DNA from: Scytonema hofmannii PCC 7110
Lineage (GTDB): Bacteria > Cyanobacteriota > Cyanobacteriia > Cyanobacteriales > Nostocaceae
DNA: 64,000 nt
Assembly (NCBI RefSeq): GCF_000346485.2
Contig: NZ_KQ976354.1
Location: 1,675,719 to 1,739,718 of the forward strand
Direction: 5' to 3'
Positions 27,033-35,970 of the stretch are shown one piece after another (within the stretch, counting starts at the first letter, position 1; every line of letters starts with the position of its first letter). The position numbers and the translations under genes were made by a program. Below the pieces are notes generated by a model. The model made no database searches. It saw only the letters and a program-made list of their open reading frames with translations, and had not been told where the DNA came from.

Positions 27033-28341
27033 TATTTCTAAGCTTAAAGAAATAAGTATCTATGATTTTAGTTATGCACAATCTAGAGATAATCTTTCTT
27101 ATAAGTCAATAAATGAAGGCTTTTGCACTGTGAATGATAGCGATGTAGTGCTTTATCAAGAGCAGCGAAGAATTAACATTCACAGTATGCGAAATCGTAA
27201 AAAAGGAAGAGGTACTGAAGGAAACGGTGCTATATTTCGTTATGATGCTTTAGATGTCGAACAAGTTTTTCAAGCAGTAATTATCTGCAATACTTCGGAA
27301 GATGTAGATAAAATTAAGCCTTTATTGGAAGTAAAAGATGTTTGGTTAGGTGGCTCTCAAAGTGCCGGATATGGACATACGGAAATCAGTCATATAGAAG
27401 AATATGATAACTGGTATGAAGTAGGAAGTGAGCCTGAAGAAAGACAAGAGCGAAAACTTCTTCGCATCACCCTTCTTAGTGATTTAATTTTACGAGATAG
27501 ATATGGTAATTATGTGGCGACACCGCCAAAATTATTAGTAGATGAGAATAATCAAGAATACGATCCATTAACTAAGAAACTCAAAGATTTATTAAATATA
27601 AATATACAAATCAAGTCTAGTTATGCTAGTAGCTTAGTTGTTGGCGGATTTAACCGCAAATGGGGATTACCTTTGCCACAGGTTCCTGCTTTGGCAGCAG
27701 GCAGTGTTTTTGTATTTCAATATGAAGGTAAAATTGATATAGAACTTATAAAAAATTTAGAGAATAGAGGTATTGGTGAAAGGTTAATTGATGGTTTTGG
27801 ACGAGTTGCTATCAATTGGTTGGAAGAACACCCCATTTTTCTTGCCAGTTTATTTGATTCAGATACTAATTGGGATAAACCGAAGTTAGCATCAAATACA
27901 ATAGACTGTGAAATAGCTCAGAAAATGGCAAAAAGATTATTGATTCAAAAGCTTGATATGAGGTTGTTAGAAAAGATTGATAGTGTTAATTTTCAAAAAA
28001 ATCAATTAACAAATAGCCAAATATCGCGGTTAATGATTGTAGCTATCCAAGCTATTACTCAAGCAAACAAAAACCCTGTTTTAGAATTATTTGAGAGCTT
28101 ACCGCAAAATAGTAAGAATTTATTTGATAATGCAACAATCAATAATTACTCATTCGAAAAACAAATTATTGAATGGTTGAAAAATCCAGGCAGATGGATA
28201 GATTCACAGTATTTATCAATTAATATTGCAGGCGAATTAATTTCACCAGAGAGCGTTGAAAAATTAAAATTGGAATACACTCTACGGCTCATTATTGCAA
28301 TTATAAAGCAAGCTATGAAGGATAAAAAAAAGTATGACTAG
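27013..28341 (+). pseudogene. csx10: csx10 remnant lacking its N-terminal RAMP region
   Basis: 442 codons from a TTG at 27013; there is no good start codon or ribosome-binding site (first in-frame ATG is 27187). 'RRINIHSMRNRKKGRGTEGN', 'LLEVKDVWLGGSQSAGYGHT' (the RAMP Gly-rich loop) and 'SSLVVGGFNRKWGLPLPQVP' with 'AAGSVFVFQYEG' are typical of the central and C-terminal part of Csx10, the Cas5-like subunit of type III-D effector complexes. The ~200 N-terminal residues of intact Csx10 are absent, replaced by the out-of-frame CARF gene. Overlaps the next gene by 8 bp. Translation, if any, would depend on coupling to the CARF gene. Confidence 0.75.
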
Positions 28342-29854
28342 AGAATGCGAAGTAAGGCATATTATTAAGCGTATAGTTGTGCGCGGTATTTTAATTCTGG
28401 ATACACCGACTTGTTTAGGAAGTGGTGATATAGAAGGTGTTACAGATATGATGCTTCTGCGCGACAGTATTAGCCCCAATGCTTTACTAACAGGTACGTC
28501 AATAGCAGGAGCTTTACGTAATTATTTACATGAATATGAGTGTAATTATGCCACACACGAAAAACGTCAAAATATGTCAGCAAAACTTTTTGGTGATTTA
28601 TTTGCTTATAACAATGAAATTCATTTTTCCGAAAAACAGAAATTGAAGGTAAAAGAGGATGATACACAAAGTTCTTTAATTATTAATGACGCTATCAGTA
28701 GCACTATCCCTAATATTGAAATACGGGATGGAGTCAAAATTAATAGCGTTACTCGTACTGTAGCAAATAAAGCAAAATATGATTTGGAATTATTAGAAAC
28801 GGGAACTGAGTTTAATTGAAATTTTGAGCTACTTGTTGAGAAAGATGCGGATGAATATGTATTAATAAAAGCATTGGCAATAGCATTACATGGATTGGAA
28901 TGCCAAAACAACTATACAAGTGGTCAAATTTCCATTGGTATTAAGAAAAATCGTGGTTTTGGTCGCTGTCATGTGGAAAAATGGCAAGTATGGCAATTTG
29001 ACTTACAAAATCACGAACAGCGCACCCAATGGTTAACTTTTCCCTATTGGGAAACAAGTTTATCAGATGATTACCCAACCCACGACAATATTGCAGATGC
29101 TTTGGGTGTCACTATAGCAGAGGAAGATAAAAGACAACATCTAACTATCCAAGCTACATTTACCCTCGCAAGTCCCTTACTAATTCGTTCTGGACAAGCA
29201 TCTACCAATAAAGCACCCGATGTTGTTCATTTGAAATCTCGACGGAATGGGGAAGCAAAAGCAATATTATCAGGTACGAGTTTAACTGGTGCGTTGCGAC
29301 ATCGTGCGGAAAGGATAGTTAATACTATTCAACAAAATATTGAAAGAGAGGCTAAAGAAATAGAACAATTTACAAATAATTTTATTGATGAAATTTTTGG
29401 AGTTGATGTAACGAAAGACAAAACAAAAGAGCCAAAAGCGAGTCGTTTAATTGTCGATGAAGTTGAAATTAATGATACCACTGACTTAGTGCAAAATCGA
29501 ATTGCGATCGATAGATTTACTGGTGGTGCTTTAGATGGTGCTTTATTCAACGAGCAACCAATTTTTGGCAATGATAAAACAAAACTCTCAATTACACTGC
29601 AACTACGTAACCCACTAAAATCAGAAATTGGATTATTACTTTTATTACTTAAAGATTTGTGGACTGGCGATCTAACTGTTGGAGGAACCAGTAGTATTGG
29701 ACGGGGAAGGTTGAAAGGTGAAAATGCAACTATTCAATATGGCGATAAAAATTGGACAATTGTACAAAATTCTAGTAATAAAGATTTGACTATCAATAAC
29801 CCGGACGATTTGGAGCAATTTGTTACAGCTTTATATCAGGAGGTGACACCTTGA
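28334..29854 (+). pseudogene. Double-RAMP csm3-like gene interrupted by an in-frame TGA
   Basis: One continuous frame except for TGA at 28817-28819. Before it: 'TPTCLGSGDIEGVTDMMLLR' and 'LLTGTSIAGALRNYLHEYE' (first Csm3-type RAMP). Across the stop the protein reads '...ETGTEFN*NFELLVEKDADE', where a Trp codon (TGG) is the simplest original, then 'GQISIGIKKNRGFGRCHVEK' and a second RAMP ('ASPLLIRSGQASTNKAPDVV', 'ILSGTSLTGALRHRAERI', 'GGTSSIGRGRLKGE'). In type III-D, fused Cas7-like RAMPs form the backbone and cut target RNA. No other frame defect is seen, so either a recent null mutation, occasional readthrough, or a sequencing error. Confidence 0.85.
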
Positions 29855-30417
29855 ATAAGCCTAAATGCGAACATATAGAAGTACCAGTAGATTTTAATTT
29901 GCAAAACTGGTTGGAAGAACAAGGGAATACATATAAATTGAAATATTTATTAGCCCATGCGGAAGATGGAGTTATATGGGGAAAATTCCAAGATGGAAAT
30001 TTAATAACAGCAGATAGTGTTTTTTCTGAATTTGTTAAATTGCGTCTATCGACGTTACAACAGTGTCGGATTTTTGGCGAAGATTCGGAATTGATGTTTT
30101 GGCAAACAGATGAGGGTTTTAAAGCTCGTTTAGTCGAAGATAAGCATATGCATCAAGAAGAATATATTCGTGAATATCAAATACTTTGGGGTACGCATGG
30201 TCAAAAACAAGAATCTGAAGGTTTTACCTTACTTTGGCATGGTAAACAGGGCTTAAGACACGCCGTACCTTTTACCGATATTGAATTAGAAAAAGATGGA
30301 AAATTAAAAAATCTAGTTCGCTTACAAGTTAAGCATTATATTGATTATGATGACGCTGGTGTTGCACGGATTTTTCTTAGTCGTTTAGTAAATCTAACTA
30401 TAAAGGAAGGTAATTAA
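29851..30417 (+). CDS. csx19: Csx19-type protein of type III-D systems
   Basis: 188 residues. The start is TTG 29851, which overlaps the upstream stop (TTGA) and is set by a strong Shine-Dalgarno AGGAGGTGA at 29838-29846. Matches Csx19/TIGR03984: 'YLLAHAEDGVIWGKFQDG' near residue 33 and 'EYQILWGTHGQKQESEGFTL' followed by 'RHAVPFTDIEL' and 'LQVKHYIDYDDAGVARI'. Csx19 is a small accessory subunit found only next to csx10-type III-D operons. Frame intact. Confidence 0.85.
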   Translation: MNKPKCEHIEVPVDFNLQNWLEEQGNTYKLKYLLAHAEDGVIWGKFQDGNLITADSVFSEFVKLRLSTLQQCRIFGEDSELMFWQTDEGFKARLVEDKHMHQEEYIREYQILWGTHGQKQESEGFTLLWHGKQGLRHAVPFTDIELEKDGKLKNLVRLQVKHYIDYDDAGVARIFLSRLVNLTIKEGN

Positions 30418-30420
30418 ATT

Positions 30421-32778
30421 ATGAATCCAAGACATATTAAAGAAATTACAGATCCAAATCGTATTGCTGTTGCACCTTATAATTTTGTAGAGTTACCGAG
30501 TAAGATAGTTGAAATTAAAGAAGAAGATTTACCCCAGCAAAATATTTATTCAAAAAATCGCTATACGGGTAGTATTCAATGTAAGCTCACGACTGAATCA
30601 CCTTTATATATTCGTTGTGGTCTAACTAAAGAAGAATTTGCATGTGGTGCAGAATCAAAAGATTTACCTAATTTTTTCTATACCGAACCAGAGTTTAAGC
30701 ATTTAAAACCTGTGCTTCCCGGAAGCAGTTTGCGAGGAATGATTCATAATCTGGTTGAAATTATCAGTTTTAGCAAAATTACAAAAGTTATAAATAAAAA
30801 ACCTTTCTATCGTTCTTTAGGAGACAAAGCTCTCAAAGAAATATATTCTTCTAACTTTATTGAAGAATCTAAACTTGCACATCCTAATAATCCAAGTAAA
30901 CAGATACCTTGCTATCGCTCTAAAGTTCACACTGGATTTATACGGGTAAGAAATAATGGCTATATTATCGAAGAATGTGGCTATGGGCGCATTGATAGGG
31001 TAAACATTCCCTATGATATTACAAAACCTTGTCCACCACTATATCTGGGTAAAAAGCCTGGAGTATTTCCAAATTGGAAATATCAGCATCAAAATTTATA
31101 CGTTGATATTGATGCAAATGAGAAAAATTATTTTTTCCAACGTCAAGTTACTACAGATAGAAGAACTGGTAAACAAAAAGAGCGACATCAAGATATTTAT
31201 CTGAGATATCGTAGCGTTAATTCTGCAAGCTTAAGGCAATCCTCCGGAATGACAGCAGCTACATTAGTAATTACAGGAGATATGCGGTACAAGCACTTGG
31301 AGTTTGTTTTTTTGCAAGAAAATCTTAAAGAATATCAGATTCCTCGTGAAGTTATACAGCGCTTTCATGATGATGATCAAATAACAAAATGGCAAGAAGA
31401 TGCATTTCCAAAAGGTAAACCTAATAAAAGTCGTAAAAATGATGGACATCTTAGGGATGGAGAGCCTGTTTTTTTCCTTTTGAATGAAGATGGCGAAACC
31501 ATTCGTTTTTTAGGTAGAGCGCAAATGTTTCGTCTACCTTATGATTTATCTCCCTATGATTTAATCCCTGAAAACTTATGCGATCGCTCAAAAACTGATA
31601 TTGCTGAAGCTATTTTTGGCTATGTTGGTGGACAAGAAAGAAAGGAATGTCGTGCAGGAAGAGTTTTTTTTAGTGATGCAGTTTGTACTCAACCTGGCAA
31701 TGTTTGGTTACAAGGAGATTTTGAAAAAACTCTAACACCAAAAATCTTAGGTAGTCCGAAACCAACAACGTTCCAACACTATTTAGTTCAAACAAGGGAA
31801 AAGCCGGAAGATCTTCAGCATTACTCACCCCAGAAAAAGGAATATCAAACAACAATTCGCGGTCATAAATTATATTGGCATAAACAAAATTTACAGATAG
31901 CAGATATTGAAGCAGGTATTAAAAAATCGGATGTTAATAAAATTGAAAAACCTAGTTCTCAGCATACTAAAATTAAACCTATAAAAGTAGGTGTTCAGTT
32001 TACTTTTGATATCCACTTTGAAAACCTCACTGATATCGAGCTAGGTGCGATACTGTGGATATTACAAAAAGCAGCAGAACCTAAATATTGTTTATCTCTG
32101 GGTATGGGTAAGCCATTAGGAATGGGTGCTGTGAAAATAGAGCATCAACTTTTACTGAGTAACCGTCAGGAGCGTTACTCGAAACTATTTAGTAGTAGTC
32201 ATCAATGGTTATCGGGAGAAGATAACCAAAGCAAGACTGATTCAATATTGACAGATTGTATTAATGCTTTTGAACAATTCATCGTTAATAATATCCATCT
32301 TGATGACCATCCAGAAGGACATAATGCAGTTAAACTAAATGAGATACCTCGGATTAAAATGCTTTTGTTGATGTTGCAGTGCGATCGCCCTCCGTCATCA
32401 AATGACACTCGTTATATGACAATTGAGGCTAAGGAGTATATAAACCGTCCAGTGCTTCCAACGCCATTCCAAGTCATGGGTGAATTAGGACAAGATAAGC
32501 GGAGATTTAGAAATACCTCTAACGTAAATTTACCAAAACCTACAACAAATATTCCACTAGCTAAAGCATCTCAGCAATTTAAGGTAGGTCAAATTTTGGA
32601 TGCAACGGTTTCTAATATAAAGGGAGTTAAAGTAACTTATCAATTACCAGATGGAATAAAAAAAACTACAGAAGAGCATAAAGCAGCAAAATTCTTGGAA
32701 GCAGGACAAAATGTCAAAGTCAAAATTACTGCTGTAAAAGATGATGGTAGTATCAAAAATGTAAAATATCATGAGTAA
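30421..32778 (+). CDS. TIGR03986-family type III-D RAMP protein
   Basis: 785 residues, ATG 30421, three bases after csx19. Starts 'PYNFVELPSKIVEI' and 'YTGSIQCKLTTESPLYIRCG' (RAMP strand 1), 'LPGSSLRGMIHNLVEIISFS' (RAMP helix region), 'VNSASLRQSSGMTAATLVIT', later 'LSLGMGKPLGMGAVKIE' (Gly-rich loop). The C-terminal ~65 residues ('FKVGQILDATVSNIKGVKVT') resemble an S1-like nucleic-acid-binding beta-barrel. Large RAMP subunit of III-D effector complexes. The frame is intact although its operon lacks cas10. Its stop overlaps the start of the cas3 fragment (ATGAGTAA). Confidence 0.85.
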   Translation: MNPRHIKEITDPNRIAVAPYNFVELPSKIVEIKEEDLPQQNIYSKNRYTGSIQCKLTTESPLYIRCGLTKEEFACGAESKDLPNFFYTEPEFKHLKPVLPGSSLRGMIHNLVEIISFSKITKVINKKPFYRSLGDKALKEIYSSNFIEESKLAHPNNPSKQIPCYRSKVHTGFIRVRNNGYIIEECGYGRIDRVNIPYDITKPCPPLYLGKKPGVFPNWKYQHQNLYVDIDANEKNYFFQRQVTTDRRTGKQKERHQDIYLRYRSVNSASLRQSSGMTAATLVITGDMRYKHLEFVFLQENLKEYQIPREVIQRFHDDDQITKWQEDAFPKGKPNKSRKNDGHLRDGEPVFFLLNEDGETIRFLGRAQMFRLPYDLSPYDLIPENLCDRSKTDIAEAIFGYVGGQERKECRAGRVFFSDAVCTQPGNVWLQGDFEKTLTPKILGSPKPTTFQHYLVQTREKPEDLQHYSPQKKEYQTTIRGHKLYWHKQNLQIADIEAGIKKSDVNKIEKPSSQHTKIKPIKVGVQFTFDIHFENLTDIELGAILWILQKAAEPKYCLSLGMGKPLGMGAVKIEHQLLLSNRQERYSKLFSSSHQWLSGEDNQSKTDSILTDCINAFEQFIVNNIHLDDHPEGHNAVKLNEIPRIKMLLLMLQCDRPPSSNDTRYMTIEAKEYINRPVLPTPFQVMGELGQDKRRFRNTSNVNLPKPTTNIPLAKASQQFKVGQILDATVSNIKGVKVTYQLPDGIKKTTEEHKAAKFLEAGQNVKVKITAVKDDGSIKNVKYHE

Positions 32779-32998
32779 CGCAATTAAAATAGATATTCCC
32801 CAACTCTTTCACATCCTCACCAACCACTATCCCTACAACTTCCAAACCCAAACTATCAACCGCATTCTTAATCTTGAAGATACCCTGCTTCGCGCTCCTA
32901 CAGGTTTGGGGAAAACCGAAACCGCGATCGCACCCTTTCTATTTGCGATTTCTGATGTGGGGAACTTGAAACTCAGCGATTCCCGGCAACGGGATTGA
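32771..32998 (+). pseudogene. cas3: cas3 helicase 5' fragment cut off by the CRISPR array
   Basis: Only the first ~65 codons are helicase sequence: 'QTQTINRILNLEDTLLRAPT' (Q-motif-like) and Walker A 'APTGLGKTETAIAPFLFA'. The frame then enters the first CRISPR repeat at 32965 and stops after translating it ('NLKLSDSRQRD'). The rest of Cas3 is absent. Codon choice is C-rich and unlike the AT-rich III-D genes upstream, but like the cas7-cas5-cas6 genes at 36-38.7 kb, so this is probably the first gene of that type I system. Confidence 0.85.
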
Positions 32999-33295
32999 AA
33001 CTAATATGAACGCCGATTTATCACGGAAGCTAGCTGGGGCTTGAAACTCAGCGATTCCCGGCAACGGGATTGAAACCAACCTCTAGCGCGATACCTAGTT
33101 TCTAACAAGAGTCTTGAAACTCAGCGATTCCCGGCAACGGGATTGAAACAACTTACTAGAACCTACATCTATATTATCTAAAAGCTTGAAACTCAGCGAT
33201 TCCCGGCAACGGGATTGAAACGAATGTCATTATTTAACCACATATCAAAATCTCGAATCTTGAAACTCAGCGATTCCCGGCAACGGGATTGAAAC
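32965..33295 (+). CRISPR. CRISPR array: five identical 37-bp repeats, four spacers, no leader
   Basis: Repeats at 32965-33001, 33040-33076, 33113-33149, 33185-33221 and 33259-33295. The repeat begins CTTGAAACTCAGCGATTCCC and ends CGGGATTGAAAC; TCCCG-GCAA-CGGGA forms the Cas6 hairpin and ATTGAAAC is the expected 5' handle, so crRNAs would be made from the plus strand. All five copies are identical. Spacers are 38, 36, 35 and 37 bp. There is no AT-rich leader: repeat 1 abuts the cas3 fragment. Expression would need readthrough from the III-D operon. Confidence 0.97.
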
Positions 33296-33445
33296 AATGG
33301 GTTTTTGATTCTCTATCCATTTGGTTGAGTTGACGCTCGATCGCGTCGCTAGTGCTATATTAACTAACAGGTGCTAGACTTTCAAGCACCATGCGAAAAA
33401 CTCTACTAAGTGTAGATAACGGGAGAATAAACGGCACTAAATGAT

Positions 33446-33781
33446 ATGCCTTCAAAAAAACCGCAAGTAAGTATAAGGCTGGAGCATGATGAGTATGAGC
33501 ATCTGCACGAATGGGCGGAATCCGAATTTCGCACCCCATCCGCGTTAGCGGCAATAATCATCAAAAAAACACTTAGCGATCGCGGGTCATCAAATTTATC
33601 TACTAATGAACTTATCGACCAAATTAAAAAGTTTCTTGCTCTGTTGCTGGGTGAACGCGATCGCAATGGCATTAGCTACGTACTACTGGGTCAAACTCTC
33701 GGCATAGATCCCGAAAAACTTCACCAACTCTTTTTATTGGTTCAAGAATGCAGAGCAGAGAAAGAGAAAACAAAACAATGA
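33446..33781 (+). CDS. Small ribbon-helix-helix-like protein
   Basis: 111 residues, ATG 33446. 'VSIRLEHDEYEHLHEWAESE' followed by 'TPSALAAIIIKKTLSDR' has the strand-helix-helix pattern of CopG/MetJ-type DNA-binding domains. The second half ('ELIDQIKKFLALLLGERDRN', then a charged tail) is unrecognised. Such proteins occur as antitoxins or plasmid regulators. Lies between the CRISPR array and a Uma2 gene. Confidence 0.6.
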   Translation: MPSKKPQVSIRLEHDEYEHLHEWAESEFRTPSALAAIIIKKTLSDRGSSNLSTNELIDQIKKFLALLLGERDRNGISYVLLGQTLGIDPEKLHQLFLLVQECRAEKEKTKQ

Positions 33782-33863
33782 TTGATATAAAGTTACTAAC
33801 TTCACTAACAACCAATGCAACGATCGCTACTGAACCATACCCGCACCACAGGAGAAGTAAGAA

Positions 33864-34487
33864 ATGACCCAAGCCTTAACCAAACAAGTAACTTTTGATG
33901 AATTTATTGCTTGGTATCCAGCAAACACGCAACAACGCTATGAACTACGTGATGGAGTAATTATTGAAATGCCGCCACCTACAGGAGACCACGAACAAGT
34001 TATTGGATTTTTAGTCGGAGAAATAGTTGGGGAATACAAACGTTTAAAACTTCCTTACTTCATCCCTAAGACAGCATTTGTTAAACCGACCAAGAGCGAA
34101 TCAGCTTACTCGCCTGATGTGCTGCTACTAAACACCCCTAACTTAGCCAATGAACCTCTGTGGAAAAAAGAGTCAACTGTATCGGACGCTGCATCAGTTC
34201 CCTTAGTCATTGAGGTAGTAAGTACCAACTGGCGCGACGATTATCACAAAAAGCTTGCTGACTATGAAGAAATGGGTATTCTTGAATACTGGATTGCAGA
34301 TTACGCAGCGTTAGGTGGGCGTAAGTTTATTGGCAATCCCAAACAGCCAACTTTCTCTGTGTGCCAGTTGGTTGAAGATGAGTATCAAGTCAGTCAGTTT
34401 AGAGGGAACTCGCGCATTGTCTCGCCTCTATTCCCAGACCTGAATTTGACTGCTGACCAGATTTTTCAGGTAGTAAGCCGCAATTGA
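33864..34487 (+). CDS. Uma2-family endonuclease (DUF820), complete
   Basis: 207 residues, ATG 33864 with GGAGAAG upstream. Uma2 fold: 'VTFDEFIAWYPANTQQRYEL', 'RDGVIIEMPPPTGDHEQVI', 'SAYSPDVLLLNTPNL' (PD of the nuclease core), 'PLVIEVVSTNWRDDYHKKLA' (ExV...K) and 'YEEMGILEYWIADY'. PD-(D/E)XK-like; many paralogues per cyanobacterial genome, role unknown, often tied to mobile elements. Here it is inserted between the CRISPR array and the type I cas genes. Confidence 0.9.
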   Translation: MTQALTKQVTFDEFIAWYPANTQQRYELRDGVIIEMPPPTGDHEQVIGFLVGEIVGEYKRLKLPYFIPKTAFVKPTKSESAYSPDVLLLNTPNLANEPLWKKESTVSDAASVPLVIEVVSTNWRDDYHKKLADYEEMGILEYWIADYAALGGRKFIGNPKQPTFSVCQLVEDEYQVSQFRGNSRIVSPLFPDLNLTADQIFQVVSRN

Positions 34488-34548
34488 CTGCCAATCTTTC
34501 CAAGTAGAAACTACCACCTGCAATACGGTTCGGATAAGCACGCACCTC

Positions 34549-34581
34549 AGAAACCCGGTATCTTTGAGATACCGGGTTTCT
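34549..34581. repeat. 33-bp palindrome (15-bp arms)
   Basis: AGAAACCCGGTATCT, three bases, then its reverse complement. About 60 bp past the Uma2 stop, so possibly a terminator. Same family as 534, 53094 and 58927. Confidence 0.75.
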
Positions 34582-34748
34582 CTGGTCGCCATTACTGTTA
34601 ACCGATCCGTATCGCTACCACCTGGGTACGATCGCCTACGATACATAATGAGTTTGTGACGAAAGCTGAAGGCGATCGCAACCGGAATACGCCCTTTCCA
34701 TAGCCATGCTATAAATAATTCAGTAAACAAACCAAGGCTCCAGTCCCA

Positions 34749-35834
34749 ATGACAGAGCGATTAATTCTTACTAAAATGTTCAGTAATTACGCTGATACAT
34801 TTATTATGTTGGGTTTAGCCCGACTTGCCGAATATGCTTTGCATAAAACAAAACAAAAAAGTTCAATTCAATTGATAGATAGAGGTACAGCCTATATTCT
34901 CCAATTCAAACAGCCTATCAATATCGAACCCATTACCAAAATCCGTTATGCTGACCCTTTTCCTGTGGTGAAAGGAAAAAACACTGATACCAACAAGATT
35001 CCTCAAGATGTGGAAATTTTTGACACGGTAGAACAAAGCAAGACTCGTAAGCTTTATCGAGATTTTCTCTTTCAACAGCGAGGAAAAATCGAAAACTCAG
35101 AGGAAGCACCTAAACCACCGGATTCACGCACTCAAAATGGTGTGTTTCTCGCACAAATGCGTTGCGATCGCAATCATAATGACCTATGGATGGATAGTTG
35201 GGAATTACAGGAAAACTATGGTGCTTTAATTGCAGCACTTTTTGAGGGTTTTAGTCAAAAAGATGGGGGAGTTGAGACAGTTGCAAAAATATTCCAAAAA
35301 AGCACGGGTTGCAAATTACCAAGTAAAGCGAGTGCTGTGAAAGTTTATTTACCAACCTCTGTACTAGGAGCAAACCGGATTAAAGCCGATAGCAATAAAT
35401 TCGATCCGCAAAAAGCAGATTGGTTGAGTTTGTGGTTGATTGCTACTGGGTTATTTCATTATGGAATTGCTGAGAGGGTAAAAATAAGCGATCGCGTTTT
35501 TGATTGGAGAGTTGTAGCACTGCAACCCCATGATATCCAATTCCAAGACTATTGCAGTGTCATTAAAAAATTGCTTGTCTATAACCCACCAGGGGGAGGA
35601 CATGGAATTGCTCGATTTGATGCGGAGTTAGTACTGCGGTTTTGTCAAGAATTGCTCAACCACCATTCTGTTTCCAAGGAAATTGGAGAACCGGAAAAGT
35701 CAGAGGATGATTTTGATGATTTTGACATTTCCGCTAAACCCGTCAATAAATTTGTCAGCAACTTTGCGGGAACTAATTTCGGTTCAAAAGGACAGCTATA
35801 CAAACAAAGCAAAGCTACGCAGGCTATGCATTAG
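34749..35834 (+). CDS. cas8: Type I (MYXAN-like) Cas8-type protein, C-terminus replaced by a repeat
   Basis: 361 residues, ATG 34749. Identified mainly from position (directly before cas7-cas5-cas6 on the same strand) and from the N-terminus 'SNYADTFIMLGLARLAEYAL' with 'WLSLWLIATGLFHYG' and 'GGGHGIARFDAELVL', which I associate with Cas8a/Cmx8-like large subunits of cyanobacterial type I systems. The subunit would recognise the PAM in Cascade. The last ~13 residues ('YKQSKATQAMH') are encoded by a palindromic repeat starting at 35795, so the native C-terminus has been lost or altered. Assignment of the exact Cas8 class is uncertain. Confidence 0.6.
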   Translation: MTERLILTKMFSNYADTFIMLGLARLAEYALHKTKQKSSIQLIDRGTAYILQFKQPINIEPITKIRYADPFPVVKGKNTDTNKIPQDVEIFDTVEQSKTRKLYRDFLFQQRGKIENSEEAPKPPDSRTQNGVFLAQMRCDRNHNDLWMDSWELQENYGALIAALFEGFSQKDGGVETVAKIFQKSTGCKLPSKASAVKVYLPTSVLGANRIKADSNKFDPQKADWLSLWLIATGLFHYGIAERVKISDRVFDWRVVALQPHDIQFQDYCSVIKKLLVYNPPGGGHGIARFDAELVLRFCQELLNHHSVSKEIGEPEKSEDDFDDFDISAKPVNKFVSNFAGTNFGSKGQLYKQSKATQAMH

Positions 35835-35863
35835 TCCGCGCAGGCGGACTTGGTTTGTATAGC
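35795..35863. repeat. Palindromic dispersed repeat at the 3' end of cas8
   Basis: Outer arms GCTATACAAAC (35795-35805) and GTTTGTATAGC (35853-35863); inner hairpin AGTCCGC-GCAG-GCGGACT at 35833-35850. Another small palindrome (CAGAATTCTATTCTG) follows at 35866-35880. It supplies the stop codon of the cas8-like gene. Confidence 0.8.
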
Positions 35864-35970
35864 CCCAGAATTCTATTCTGAGGGGCAATGTGCGCTCATT
35901 GGGATGCTCCCATAAAAACAGAACTATCCAATCTACAACTTACAATCCATAATTCACAAACCCAACCAAA

